From: Furcasterigmium furcatum
Taxonomy: Eukaryota; Ascomycota; Sordariomycetes; Glomerellales; Plectosphaerellaceae
Direction: 5' to 3'
Assembly: GCA_001599815.1 (NCBI GenBank)
Contig: BCIA01000006.1
Location: forward strand, 250,961 to 314,960
DNA: 64,000 nt
In this document: positions 32,445 to 44,579 of the stretch, one piece after another
How positions within the stretch are numbered: the first letter of the stretch is position 1
How the letters are laid out: each line of letters begins with the position of its first letter
Notes under the pieces: generated by a model
The model's input: the letters and a program-made list of their open reading frames with translations, nothing else
What the model was told of the DNA's origin: nothing
Database searches by the model: none
Translations under genes and position numbers: made by a program

Positions 32445-32714
32445 TCACAGTGGTGTGGCCGTCTGGCTTCCCCCGTGGAGAAGGGATGGAAGGGATGGTG
32501 TGAAATGCCACTGATCGTGTTGTGAGTGTAGTTTTCCCTTTAACCAAACAACTCGACCGACTTCAACTCCCAACACAAGCATCAAGGCCACAACTGACAG
32601 GCGGACGAGCATCTCTGGCCAAGTATCTTTTGGGATCCTTCCTCGACCGCGTCTCGCCAACTCAACCTTGACATCGGAGTCTCGCTCCCAACATGTGTGC
32701 CACTCTTCTGCCAT
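32445..32714 (-). CDS. Small ORF carried by the dispersed repeat (89 aa), uncertain
   Basis: Starts MAEEW and contains PEMLVRLSVVALMLVLGVEV, one strongly hydrophobic segment, then WLKGKLHS. The copy at 61.3-61.6 kb encodes a similar block, PEMPIRPSIVALMLVLGVQF followed later by WLKGKLHS, in the same frame. Frame conservation between diverged copies is the only evidence for coding. No family recognised; it could be a TE remnant or a one-TM small protein. Confidence 0.25.
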   Translation of the reverse strand: MAEEWHTCWERDSDVKVELARRGRGRIPKDTWPEMLVRLSVVALMLVLGVEVGRVVWLKGKLHSQHDQWHFTPSLPSLLHGGSQTATPL

Positions 32715-32758
32715 CTGGCTAGTTTATCGAGTCAGATAGGCGCGCACATCCAAGATTA
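32520..32758. repeat. Dispersed repeat, copy 1
   Basis: About 240 bp aligned by eye with 61378-61640, with shared blocks including GAGTGTAG, ACAAGCATCAAGGCCACAA, GTGTGCC, CTTCTGCCATCTGG and GTCAGATAGGCGC. Differences are substitutions of both transition and transversion type plus small indels, so it is not a typical RIP pair. On the minus strand it contains an ORF starting at 32714 (MAEEW...) whose middle is similar to the ORF in copy 2. Confidence 0.75.
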
Positions 32759-32865
32759 CCGGCCACAATGGCGCAACCCTCATAGTCGGGGCTTTTGGTG
32801 AGCTGCGTGAGGCATCGGATGCAGCTTCATGCCATGTCAACGGAGTCGAGGCAGAGCCTACCTGT

Positions 32866-33099
32866 TCTTGCCTTTGCCGGCGGGCTGAGCGTTGCCCTGG
32901 ACTTGTGGCCGGAGCGATCCCTCTTGACCTTCTTCTTGGCCACCGATTTTCTTTGACCAGCAGCGGCAGGGCGTTTGCGACCAATCCTGTTTGAGGTGTT
33001 AGTGATACTGCACTTGGCGGAAACGCTTCGGAATTGCGGTGGAGGCAAGGCGGACGCGCTCATTGAGGCATCAGGGAGGAATGAGAACGTACATGGCGG
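32866..33099 (-). CDS. Possible small spliced gene with an intron-split start codon, very basic
   Basis: On the minus strand, CCGCCAT is followed by a strong GTACGT donor (intron from 33097). An acceptor AACAG, preceded by a CACTAAC branch motif, is followed by GATTGGTCGCAAACGC (exon from about 32993). Joining AT to G gives MIGRKRPAAAGQRKS and on through a Lys/Arg-rich stretch ending near a GTAGGC donor-like site at about 32865. The organisation resembles small ribosomal-protein genes, but I cannot match the peptide to one, and no stop-containing last exon is identified. It may be a decayed copy. The single ambiguous base (n at 33120) lies just upstream. Confidence 0.25.
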
Positions 33100-33644
33100 G
33101 TGCGGTGATGTTGAAGGGGNGAAATGAGCTAATAAGCATGATGTTAGCGGCAGTTGCAGATCCGGAAGGCGGTCGAGACGCCGAGTCCTAGGTATGTTGA
33201 AAAGTTGGGAGCCGAGACGAAGCCAGACGAGAGGTCAGCATGCGAACGGAAAACTGGGGGCGGCCTGGCACAGGATTCGCGCATTTTCTCTCAGCCCCTA
33301 CCCGTTACTCAATAGTATACAGGCATAAAGGACAAGTAGGAGATTCATGAGGCATCGTAGTGCCGTGGCCGGGATGATTGGAGGGGGACGTACGAGTTTA
33401 GGTGGTTGGTTTGGGGAAAAGGAGGGAAGGGTTTGAGCGCGATACCAGCTGACAAAAATTTGCAAAGGGGACTCGATCTCCTGGACGACGAGCTGTCGGC
33501 GCTACTTCGCTCGGAACAAAGTACAACGCATCTTCTAGCCCACTACAGAAACTCTAGGATGAAGAGTACTGAAGGGAGGGCACGCAAATGTCAACCTGAC
33601 CCCACCGCAACACAATGTCCGAAACACTCAGGCATAGCTTCTAT

Positions 33645-34001
33645 TCAATCTAGGCATGATGTTTGAAATCCCACAGCACAAGATTTGGCTGACCTCTCGA
33701 TGAGGTCAACCAAGACGCTGAGCACCCGGCCAGCGTGCTTCAGATTGGGGGAGATAACGTCCCAGATGCGGAAACGGATTTCCACGGGAAGCCCCATGAA
33801 CTGGGGGAATTCCGTTGAGGTCATGAGCCGGTAGGTCCATCCTTCGCCTCTTACTGCCTCTATCGTCTTCCAGTATGGTGTCGTCGATCGCACCGCAGTG
33901 TGTGGTGCATGGTTCTCGACAGCATGACCGACTTCTATCGTCTTCCAGTGTGGCGTCCTCGACCGCATCATTGTGTGTGGTGCATACTTCTTGGAAAGCA
34001 T
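33645..34001 (-). pseudogene. 2EXR-type gene fragment 1
   Basis: A 118-residue ORF from ATG 34001. Residues about 63-98 read FPQFMGLPVEIRFRIWDVISPNLKHAGRV, the start of a 2EXR domain (fungal F-box-like family with the FPxFxxLPxEIRxxIW pattern). The domain stops after about 45 residues, well short of a full 2EXR protein, so this looks truncated. The N-terminal part is a tandem duplication of a 23-residue unit containing TPxWKTIE, matching the DNA duplication at 33861-34005. A related copy lies at 44580-45161. Confidence 0.5.
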
Positions 34002-34005
34002 GGCT
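33861..34005. repeat. Tandem duplication of about 72 bp
   Basis: Two adjacent copies share TCTATCGTCTTCCAGT and GTGTGTGGTGCAT blocks. The copies lie in frame within the 2EXR fragment on the minus strand. Confidence 0.75.
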
Positions 34006-34022
34006 AGTTAGCTTCTGCCGAC

Positions 34023-34180
34023 ATGCAAGATGTGCTGGGGTCTTTCCTCTCGTCCCTCCACTGGTCTGCATGGTCGCCTCTGTCGGGTGATGGGATGTGT
34101 GTCTCGGTGTCTTCCACCTGTGAGGTGTGCTGGGGGTTAAAGGCTCGTCTTTCCTAGCATGGTCGCCTCTGTCGGGAGAG
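34023..34180. repeat. Short direct duplication, about 88 bp apart
   Basis: The block GCATGGTCGCCTCTGTCGGG occurs at 34068-34087 and 34157-34176, each preceded by related TGTGCTGGGG and TTTCCT sequence. It lies immediately next to the 72-bp duplication. Confidence 0.6.
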
Positions 34181-37100
34181 AAGAATCGATGCAGCTGTTG
34201 GAGTCGTTCATGCCGAGCGGAGGCATGTTCGCTACAGCGACCTTTATCAGAGCTGAGAAGAGGCAAGAAGTCAGTTCAGACTCAGAATCAGAAAGAAGGT
34301 CTCGGCTTGTGTTTTCCCACGTTCATGTGTCAGAAGCGACCACCAGGCTGGTCAGCCCGAAGATTCCGAAGAGACGGCAGTCTGTCGGAGGGGCAGCGGC
34401 CTCTGCGCGGCGGGACTGTTGGCATCATGGATCTGCTGGGTGTCAGCTCAAGTTGGCGTTGTAGAAAGACCTCATGTCATCTCATACATGTCGGTAGGTG
34501 TCCCGTTCGTGGAGATCTCTTGAATTGTGCTCCTGCTCGACCTGCTCCTCCTCATCGTCAACATCCGAGCAGTTTCGGACAGCTGGTTGGGTGGAGGTTG
34601 CCTGTCTCTGTGGGCGGAAGATTTCGTCGCCATCGGTGCACAGCTGGCATGTTCCACGGGTGATCGATGAAGCGAGAATGAGTACGACGAGGAAGGGGAG
34701 CCGATGGATTCGACGACAAGTTCTGGTGATCGAAAGGTGTATTTTCGATACGCACGGTCTTCGAGTTGCGCCAGGAGCAGAGTTACCGGGGGTTGGTCAT
34801 GGCAGCGACGTCTTGCAGGTCTGAAAAGCCCAGACCCGACGGCATGTGAAGTGTGATGTGTCTGCCCGGGCTTGGTCAAACGAGACGGGACAGGAAGACA
34901 GGTACCTATGGTAGATGGAAGAACCTAGGTAAATACAGAAATCGATTCTGAAACGGCGGGGCGACGGTTCTATTCCACGTCCCCACCGCTGAACGGTCCT
35001 GTCGAGGCGCTGCCGATGACAGGAACGGCGAGGAACACGGGGTACCTAGATACCTAGGTACCGTAGGCCCAGCTCGTGCACTTTGTTGCTGCCAGCGGAG
35101 GCGGCGCCAGGCGGCTTCCAGGTTGTCCATGGCACCGCGGGAACGTTCAGGACCCAAAAGCTGTCAGCCCCGCTCAACTGCACAGCCCTGATTAGTCAGC
35201 TATTCCGAATCGGGTAACTGCCTTGGACGAGGCCCAACCAACAACTCTATATCAACAACGGCCGTGGGTGCTCTCCTTGATCCGGCGTCACATCCGCCTC
35301 CGTATCTTGTGAGGGTAACAATGCAGGCTTTCCGACCCGCCCTGGACACTTGAAGGGAAATGTCTCCAAAATGCCAGATTATCTTTTCTCTCAGGCTCTC
35401 CCAGTTGCTAGCTACTCACTGGCACAGTCCGGATCACAGCTCCCTTGGCCGCAAGGTTTCGCTCTTCAAGTAGTGATAGATGTAAGCCCATACGTAGCGG
35501 CTGATGCCCAGATTTCCATACCAGGCCCGTCAAGATATTCTTACTGTCCTATCAGAAATAAACTCCCTAACTCTCCGCCGAAACCAGGCACATTCATGAC
35601 GCACTCTCGGTGGAGACCCCGACCCAGCTGCCGACATCCAGCGGACAGGGTATATGGGTCGTCCGTCTGGTTGGTCTAGACCACAATCTTAATGCTACTT
35701 CTAAGTTTAGGGTGTATATGACGAATTATACGTGGGCGATAAGCAACTCTGGGTTCCCCTACGCTCTCGCTTATGAGCAGGAATGGCGTCGAGGATCAAA
35801 ATACAATGGACACAAATGGTCACCCAACACTGTGTAGAATTCAGTTACCGATACTAGTACAAAGAAGCCGACCTCTCGCATTCAGTGATCGTCTTGCTTT
35901 GTGGCAAAAAGAAATGCAAAAGTAAGGGGCACACGGCCCAGATTGCAGGTGCGGCAGGTGCGGCGGACTGAGAGGCCACTGACGACAGTGTGGTTCGAAC
36001 CCAGAGCCTTCAGTGCTGTTCCCCAGGCCGCCGCAACTGCCGCAACCGCAATCTAGGCCATGCGACCCGTACTGAAATGAAACTATTCTTGTGACCCTAT
36101 ATAGTGTACCCAGCCGGCCGGTCACCCTATTATGCGCCGGGAACAATCCAGCGTCATCTGGATACTTGTACATCAATTCGACCCAACCTGGAAGCTTCCT
36201 GTGCTTAGAAGCAAACATACAATTTATCACGCCAGTTGTACAGCCTCATACACGCTTCCCGTGATGAACAAACCATGACCACAGCTCTCCGGTTTGCACC
36301 AAACATCGACTCCTCCAAGGCCCTCTGTCTAAGGAGGCCAAGGACATTGGAGGATGCGATTCGATTCCCCAACGAAGGAATTCTATTTTCTCTCCCCAAA
36401 GCCCGAAGGTACCTTCATCAAACGCGGTGAGAGCTTTCAATCTACATTGGCGTCTGAAAACCTATCAAGACAACTTCTTGGCATCCACCACCACGATTCC
36501 AAATGATCCCACACTTCAACAGAATCTCTAGCTATCGACCGTGGCTCTTGAGAATACACTTGCCCGTAATCCAATCCTTCCCAAGCTACTTGGCGAGCTA
36601 TCCTGTATACTTTTGTACAACTTGCTGGCAGTTTTGAGACTCTTCGACCCTGTTCGCTCCGTTGGCAGAGAGATGTAGCTTCCGCCCTCGAAGAGAGTGA
36701 TATGGGCGAGCTGATATGGCATCAATCTCAGAGGGCAGTAAATCCAGAAGCCAAACAGCAAAAATCTGGAATGATTGTCTGGGGGATTCTATCCAACTGT
36801 TAGCAGTTGGCCGATCTCCCATCTGAGGGTTTGTCCCCGTCCATATGCACAAATCACTGAGCTGTTGTGGCGACGTCGCCAGCGAGAGCTCTTGGGAACC
36901 GGGGCATCATGCCGTTGTGCGTGTCTAGAATGTTTCGAAGGCCAGAAATCAGGTTGAGGTGCCCAGGGTGTCCATGTGCTGGCGCACTGCGTTCAGACTT
37001 CCCAAAATTCGGTCACACGTGTGACATTAGTATTCGGGCTGATGATCGTTCAGGGCATCCATGTGCTGGTTTCGAGCGTTGAAGTTGCAAAACTTTCGCC

Positions 37101-37952
37101 AGCATGTGCCGCATGTTGGAGCCATGCTGGGAGCTGCGTGGAAGCTAGATCAGGCGGTAAAATCGACGATGGTGACAAGAGGAGAATCGAGGAATCAGTG
37201 TTGACTTGGCTTTGGGAGGCGCAAAAGTCCATCAGTGGACGACACGAAATATCTGGAAGCTGAATATGTTAGAAAAGCCTCTAATCGCTACCTGTATACT
37301 CCAAAACAAGCTGAAGGGTGGAGTACTTGCCGCCTCGGATGTGTTTCTTCAGCTGACGGGGTCTGTCAAGAGTTCCGCTCTGGCATTGGGCCGTCGGAGT
37401 GGCTATGCACCTAACGCAGCCACAGGGGTCGGCATTCGGCATTCTTTCCTTTGTTCGTGCGCGGGGGAAGTTGTCGATCAGTCGGTGCGGTCTTGATACC
37501 TGCGAGTGCCACCGCCGCGTTAGGTCTGGTGATACCCGAGATCCTGACTCCGAGGCCAATCCAAAATCAACTGAAGCAGAAAAGAGGACGTTGCCCTGTT
37601 CTATTGGTCTCCTCCCCGGCCCTACTGTTGTCCGGCACCGGTGATCGGTGGATTCATGACCTCCTGGACGAAGAATGTGGTTGCATTTTCTCGACCAGCT
37701 GCAGAGGGTGCCATTACAGACGATCCGGTCATGAGTGGCGGCGATGTCGATACATTCGTAGCATGCGAAAACGAAGTGCGGGATGACAACGGAGCCACGC
37801 TAAGGGAAATGGAGCTCTTGATGATGTGCTGAGGATTGGTATGCAATTCTGGACCGCCAGCAGTGGAGGTAGGTCCAGGATGTGAGAGGAGGGCATTTCG
37901 CGCGGGTGTTCTTGGCGGGGACCTCCTCTGCTGACTCGCACCGGCCGGAGAG

Positions 37953-38008
37953 GCACCTAGGTACCTAGTACCTACCTAAGGTAACTAACTACCTACCTAA
38001 GTACCTAT
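37953..38008. repeat. TACCTAGGTA-type short repeat cluster
   Basis: Consecutive ACCTAGGTACCTAGTACCTACCTAAGG-like units, a palindromic low-complexity motif also seen at 35040-35060, 47028-47050 and 47203-47214. Confidence 0.7.
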
Positions 38009-41000
38009 GAATGGCATGGACGAAGCTGACGGGAGGGTCCCACCATCTCCAAGCCCCTTCCTACACCACCACCACGAGTTTCATCAGCAACTTGAAGGTC
38101 TTTTCTCATCCATTTGATCCCACCCCTTCCTGCTACCACTACGCCCTCTTGTTCTTCTTGACCACAGTTACATCGTCTATCACCCAAGCAATGCCCGGAA
38201 ACCCGCTCTCGCTCCAGCTCCGCACTCGAGTGTGGCCGAACGCCAGACTGCACTCCTCCCGGTCTCCTGTGCGGCGTGCTATGACCACATCTCCGCCGTT
38301 CACTCGCTGGCCGAATCATACTTCTCGGTACCGCCCCCTTTTATCTCTTCCTTTGCCGGCGAACTCTGTTGACACTGTAGAACGGCTCTGGCGTTGTGGA
38401 ACCGTCGAGATTGTCTTGGGATTCCGTCTCTTTACCAGACCTCGTATTGAAACCATCGTCCCGGTTCTAATGAACAATCAATCATTGGCTTCTCCGGTTC
38501 GTAGGGCCTCTGTTCCACTCCTTATCTTCTACCTCTGACCTCCTTTAGCACCAAGATCTCGTCAAGTCAAGGCCACCCCACTGGGCGTCTTCCTGCCGGT
38601 CTCTACAACCAACGCTCGCGATGCCATGACTTTATGTTTTGTTTTCAGTCAAAAATACGCATGAATATCTCTATCTGCTCCCAAACGCTCCACGATTGAC
38701 TCCTGAACCGACTATGTTCCACAGCACGACACCGCCACCCTGGCCCTCCCCCAGATGCCGCTGCGTCTACCTCTTCTCGTCCGCGAAAGCAAAGAACAGC
38801 GTCTTCATATTACCAACGACGCAAGGGGTTTTAATCCCATGACGAACCATGGCCGACACCCAGGACGTTCACGATCCCAACCATTCCCAGGCGCGGCTTC
38901 TCAGATGCCAATCATCCTTCGTTTTCAGTTTCTGTGCACGGCACTTCGTCCTACGTGCCTCGCCGCTCCGGCCTGTCCTCTACCATCAATCCGATCGTGC
39001 CTCTCCCCCCACCACCCGCATCCTCCGGAAACTGGTGGGAGAACGGCCAGGCTTGCCAGTGTTCTCGATTCATAGGCGGGAGGGAAATCAACCAGCGAAA
39101 CACGACTACTTTATACTGGCTGACCTTCCGAAGCAGAAATGGTTTCGTTTCCTGGTGGAAAACCCTGACTTACGGCTGTCTTGCCTGTTGTTCACCGGCA
39201 ATATAGACCTCAGAAAGTTACAGATGCTACTGTACGCATCCTTTCCCTGCTTTGGCAGCGTTCGGAGCTTGATGCTGAGGTTTACAAGAACTGTGCTTTC
39301 GCCATCTCTTGGGGCGAGATTGCATCCCAGCCCACTGGAGAGGCCTCGTCCACAGCCTAGGTGTCAGCGAGCATGCGGGGTCTTGGTGTCACGGGAGCAT
39401 GTCAGCCACTCTCATCGACGCGGCACAGGTAGCGACGAGACCGTCCGCTGTAGATCTTCGCTGATAAAATCGCTTCCATCGGGTCCTCAAGGCTGTCTGC
39501 ATATTCTCTGGCATTTGGGTTGCGTAACATTTAGCAGTAACCGCCCTCCCATCTGAGGCCTGGCACTTCCAGAGCCATACGCCGGTGTCTCTTGCGTCCG
39601 ATATTGCTGTCTCTGCTAACGGTCATGGTGGTGCACTTCTGGAAGACAGAGCTTGCTGGCGTCTCAGAAGAGAATGTCTCCAGTCACCCACCGCGCAGGC
39701 GCGGCCATCGTCATGCCGCTTCTGGCTCGTGTATTTCGACTATCAGGTAGATGGATACCGGATTTGCTCCGGTGTTTTCTTTGCAAAGTCATGAAGCCGA
39801 AGAATCGTCGGGAAATGCGGGGTGATGCCACGTGTTTGTCGCTTGCCTCTCTTCTTGGCCAGCCCGCGAGTGGATCGCATCTGGGCAGGCGCTCGTCTTG
39901 GGCGGACCCGGTTGTTGGGATACCTGTGTGGTCCTTGCGAGGAGCTTGACTCAAGCTTGGCATTGCTAAGTGTATGTTCTCGGGTTGACTGTGAAGACTT
40001 CGAGGTCAGTGAGAGTCTACACCACCGCGAGAGTAGGAAAGTGTAGTGCGGGAAGGGATTAAGCCACAGATCCAGGCCCGGGGTTCTTGCACCAGATCCA
40101 AGATCACAAGTTCGCGCAGAACTGTGACCGCTGGTACTCGTCTGTTGAAAGATCACTCCTTGCTCAAGCGGGCGGCTCCGTCCAATCATGTGAAAATCGC
40201 ATGTGCACCTTGCCTAGTGGAATTTGGGTAGTCTGTAGGCTGAGAAGTCCCTTGAGGCTTGCTGTTTGTCGGCGGCCAAGATTTCCGGCATCTCCTGTGC
40301 ATGGCTACTGCAGCGTGGTCTACCAAAGATTTTGAGAGACATTCCCCGTCCGAGAACTGATGATGAGATCGCTGTTGTAGACTACAAGGCCAGGCTTCGA
40401 GACGAAGAACATGGTGATGGATCTGTGTGGCCGCTGGAGGAGGCGTTCGACGGACTTCTTCCTTGCTGAATCTCGCCCGAAGCATGAAACAGTCCAATTC
40501 CCAGCGAGGTGGAGCGGAAGGATAGCTGGCCCTGGAAGGCAGTCGATGCGCTCACTTCGAGAAGACTCGGCGGATGGCAAGACAGTATCAGAAAGTAGGC
40601 ATAAAAACATTGAAGTGAGGCGAGTTGCCGTTCATCTTGCCGCGTTTTGGCTAACTGGACGGGTTGCCTGGATGGGAGAGGATGGTTGGCGGGTAGGTTC
40701 AGGAACAATGCCAACCAGAGACCGACCAGAGTTGGTGGAATTTGGGTACACCTCCGGATCTCGATGGCGAAGGTTGAACGTGGAGGAGCGCTATTGCAGA
40801 GCAGAGAACGCGAGAAAGGACGTGGCATCGTTCGAAGGAGTTGGGTGGTGGGCTGGACAACGGGCAGCCACAGTGGAAACCTCCACTCTTTACACTGGCA
40901 CGGCGGCATGCGCGCGCGTGGTGTCCCACTATGCACCTTCACATCCGTCCCTCCCGCGGAGGGGTAACCATACTTTCTCAACCATCTCACAAGGACCAAC

Positions 41001-41895
41001 TGAACATTTTCTCCGCTACGAGGTGCAAATACAACGGCTGGGCGAATTCCCCTCTTCTACGCCGCACAACGACAGGACTCTTCTCAATGATATCTCCATA
41101 CCTGCTTCGACCCCTTCGTCTTCAATTCTACTCTCGACCCACGCTCCAGCCCTTCTCGATTCCCGGAGTACCTCTTGCCATCAGGCATGGTACCCAAGTC
41201 CACGAAGATGGAGATGTCGTCACTAGTATCAGTGCGAATAGGGCACTCGAGCCTCTGAACTCCATCCCGGCGGGTCTGGCCTCCCGAGGCCTGATGCAAC
41301 GACATGCATCCGGGTCTGCCGGTTGCCCCGAACTTTCTGGTTAGCATGTTCCTTCGAGTACTGGCAGTCTTGGCTAACCTCGAATGCGCAGGTATCCGAC
41401 AACGGCGCACTTTCTGTCACCGAGAGGAGAAGGCCGACCCGGTCACTCCAGTCGAATACCACGTTCCAGGTTGGGAACCTCGGAGAAGAAACTCCTCTCA
41501 GTGGCAGTTTGACGCCCGTTACTTCTCTCCTTCTGCATCTCTTGGGACACTACTAACACAGATCCTTTTCAATAGAAGTCAAGGAGCACATACCCTGTCA
41601 AATCCGCGTGCACTACTCTGGGTTCTGGCTCGTCCAAGGAGGGCACTTCGCTCTTCCGAGACTCCAAACTCGTTATCGCCACATCAATTGGTATTACATT
41701 CTATATGCCCTTCATGTTCAGGCTCATTGAAGCTGACCACTGCCTGCAGGTGCCATACGAGGGGTTGGCGGTCCAGTTCATCCCTCGCTGACTCCACGGA
41801 TACGGAAGACGACAGTAAAACACTGCGACCCCAAAACTTCCCCTGTCCCATTCAAGCACCAAGGTTCTCCTCAAAAACCCCACCAAATGACTAGA

Positions 41896-42025
41896 GAGTA
41901 GCAGGTCTGCCATCGTTTGATCCTCTCTTTGATCCCTCAGGTCAACGAGTCTTGCCCCAGCCTCTCACGCATCACCGCCCCGAGCCTTTGGAGGAGATAC
42001 GCTGCCAGAAAGGCGCCCGAATCTC
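41896..42025 (+). repeat. Truncated copy of the 2EXR-gene 5' segment
   Basis: About 130 bp closely related to 44681-44810, sharing CGTTTGATCCTCTCTTTGAT, the TTGCCCCAGCCTCT block and GGAGGAGATACGCTGCCAGA. It lacks the start and the 2EXR-coding part, so it is a fragment. Confidence 0.75.
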
Positions 42026-44579
42026 CTTCACCTCCCCATACCCCGCCTTCTACGCCAACATAACTCAAAAGGTTGTCAAGCGCTGGGCTTTGCGGGACTC
42101 AAAGACATGAATTCGACCTCTCGACCCGTGTTCACTCAACTGACTCCGAGGAATAAAAATGCAACACCGGCTCCCCAGTCTCCTTTCCACGACCGTACCT
42201 CAACTTCTTTGCCAATGGAACTCAACAGGTAGCAACTGGCACACAGTGTGGAACACCAGGAGAGGACTGCGATATGTCACCTGACCCCTCAGGCCATTAT
42301 GAAGAGGGTCAGAGTGGGCGGCCTCTCTAGATCAACAAGCGGTGAAAGGTGGCAGAAGGTGTGCTGTCAGAATAGAACCACGGATCTCGCCTCCTACAGA
42401 AGTAATGCAGCGCAATTCATCATCACTTTCAGGAAGTCCAGCTCCGATCAGTGATCCCTACCTGAAGTTTTCCAGCTGATAGACAGTAGACCTCACGGGT
42501 CAGCCAGACGAAGGCGTACCGGGCTGGTCAGGATTGCTGGACTAAGAGATGGGCTGTTCCCTATCCACTCGGATGCCATTCAATCTTCTCTGTGCAAATC
42601 CCAATCCATTCTGTCATATTGCCCACGCACCCCTCTCACTCGTCTGGGAAGTCTTTCGCATCATGCTGAGATGCACTATTCCCTTCGTCCATCTTGGGCG
42701 TACGCTTCTTGAACAACAACGGCCAACGAGATTGGAACGCCCGAGAGGGAGTCTGCCAGTTGGAATATATGTTGATCGACCAAAAGATCTGCAAATCCGA
42801 GTGAACCTCTGTCTATGTGCCGCAAGAACGACGACATCTTCATCCAAGTTCTGGTTTGCAACACAGGTATGTGGCGAGGAGTCAGTGTGAGCCACGTCCA
42901 CATCAACGTCCTGCATAATGCCCGTGTCTGGAAATGTGTAGCCCTCGGGATAGCGTCTGTCAGGGGCGCAACTGCTGGGCCAGGTGCTAGGCCACGTCGT
43001 ACGGCAGCCTCACGAAGCCCAGCCTGCCGGATCGGGACGGCCTAATGCGAGGGGCAAGGAGGAAACTGCTGGGCTTCGGATCAATCAGAGTACATTTCTG
43101 GCCCACCGCTCTGCCAGAGGAGAGAGCCAGAGATCAGCAATATGACTACCTCGAGATCTACTGCTGAAATCCTCAACCCGCTGTTGTTCAACTGCTATAG
43201 CCCTCTTCACTCTATTATCGACAGTGCCATTTACAGCGTCGCTTTGCCTCCCAAGTTTGTTTGGGTGCCAAACAGGTCTTGTTGGCGTGACACCTGCAGC
43301 ATTCTTCCTTCCAGGCGCCCTCGGCGGCAGGGCCTTTTGTCGATCGAGCTAGACGACGTCTCCATGTTTGAACAGGTTGGTGCCTCTGACGATAGACTAG
43401 CTCTCGAGGTCCAGAGCGCCGATGTAGTGGTGTTCGGGCATGGTGAACCTGATTTGGGGCTCTGGAGACCCAATCTGCCCGCTCGTATTTGACCAGCGGA
43501 ATGGGCCGAGTACGGATGACATCGCACTGTCAAGGGTGGATTCTCCTTTTGCCGCTCTCCGCCTTGCTCATGTTCCGTCAGCGATACGCTTCAATCACGA
43601 ATACGAGGCATTTTCGAGGCAACGACCTGAGCGGCACATTAGATGCTATTGATAGCGGCACTCGGCGGATTCGGGCGCTGGCGAGCAGGTGCCTGGTCCG
43701 GTTTGTCAGAGGGTGCAGGCTGGAGCGTAGACTGAGGGGCTCATGTGGCTCGTGGGTGGCAAGATGATCCGATGCGCTCGCTGGGGGATGGGAGGAAAGA
43801 TCTCATTGAGTACGTCCTCGTCAACTTCGTGACAATCTGTAGACTGAGGATGCTGTTGCTTGCGGGCTGTCACTAGGAATCAGGAATCGGTCCACTCGTG
43901 TGATGATTGGCAAGTCTTTCCTCGTCTCAATTTCGGCTCCGGAGTCTGAGATTCGATAGCAACAGCGGGATCCGATACGCGAGGAGGCTCCCGTCGTCTC
44001 TGCGATTGGAGCATGGGTATGCGGTGGTGCGATTGTCGGATACCTGGTTTCTTCTGCCTTGCGTCGGATGGTCAGTCGGTCGGTTTTGTGAGCTGGTCTC
44101 TATCGGCCAGCAAGGCTGACAGACGGTAAAGGAGTATGAGTAAAATGCGAGGGAACGTTCTGACCGGAATCAGCGAGAAAAGATCGTCCGTCAGCGGATA
44201 CAACCATTCGCAGAGCGGCCGTTGCGTCTTGCTACTGGTGTTGGTGTCTAAGGTAAAAAATACGTTGGAGGTAGAGTGCCCGCTTACCTAAGAACCTGGC
44301 TTAGAGCGTTCCTGCATTGGACAACCCTACGGCCCCCCTGTGCTGTTCCTGTACCTCTGATCACTGAAAGAGTCATCAGACGATATCCTGGACGGTAGTA
44401 CTTCCCTATTAAGCTGAAGACCAAAGTTCCCCGATCTGCGAGGTGTATTCCCATTTCCTCTCCTCTTTCACTCGGGTCTTTCATCGTATTTTGCGCTCGC
44501 ACTGGTTCCCACCTCGAAGCATTACAGTGCAACCAACTATTGACACGGGCGCCAAGATCCCTTACATAAGCCAACGGCA

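Larger units (their letters stand above)
32281..33644. other. Gene-poor interval
   Basis: Contains the dispersed repeat copy 1 and the possible small basic gene, listed separately. Nothing else is supported between 33130 and 33644. Confidence 0.35.
34181..44579. other. Ten-kilobase gene-poor region
   Basis: No ORF here has a recognisable domain; the longest (for example 40411-41226, 271 codons from ATG) look random, rich in Ser/Arg/Pro with no homology I can name. A palindromic TACCTAGGTA-type repeat cluster occurs at 35040-35060 and 37953-38008. The stretch about 36200-36850 is more AT-rich than the rest. A 130-bp segment at 41896-42025 is related to 44681-44810. I see no RNA gene: a GGTTCGAACCC motif at 35992 resembles a B box but has no A box. 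Confidence 0.4.

Noticed and set aside
35992..36002. GGTTCGAACCC B-box-like motif
   Set aside because: Self-palindromic motif with no A box or arm pairing on either strand.
40411..41226. 271-codon ORF as a gene
   Set aside because: No motif, competing ORFs in the other frames and unlikely composition; treated as random.
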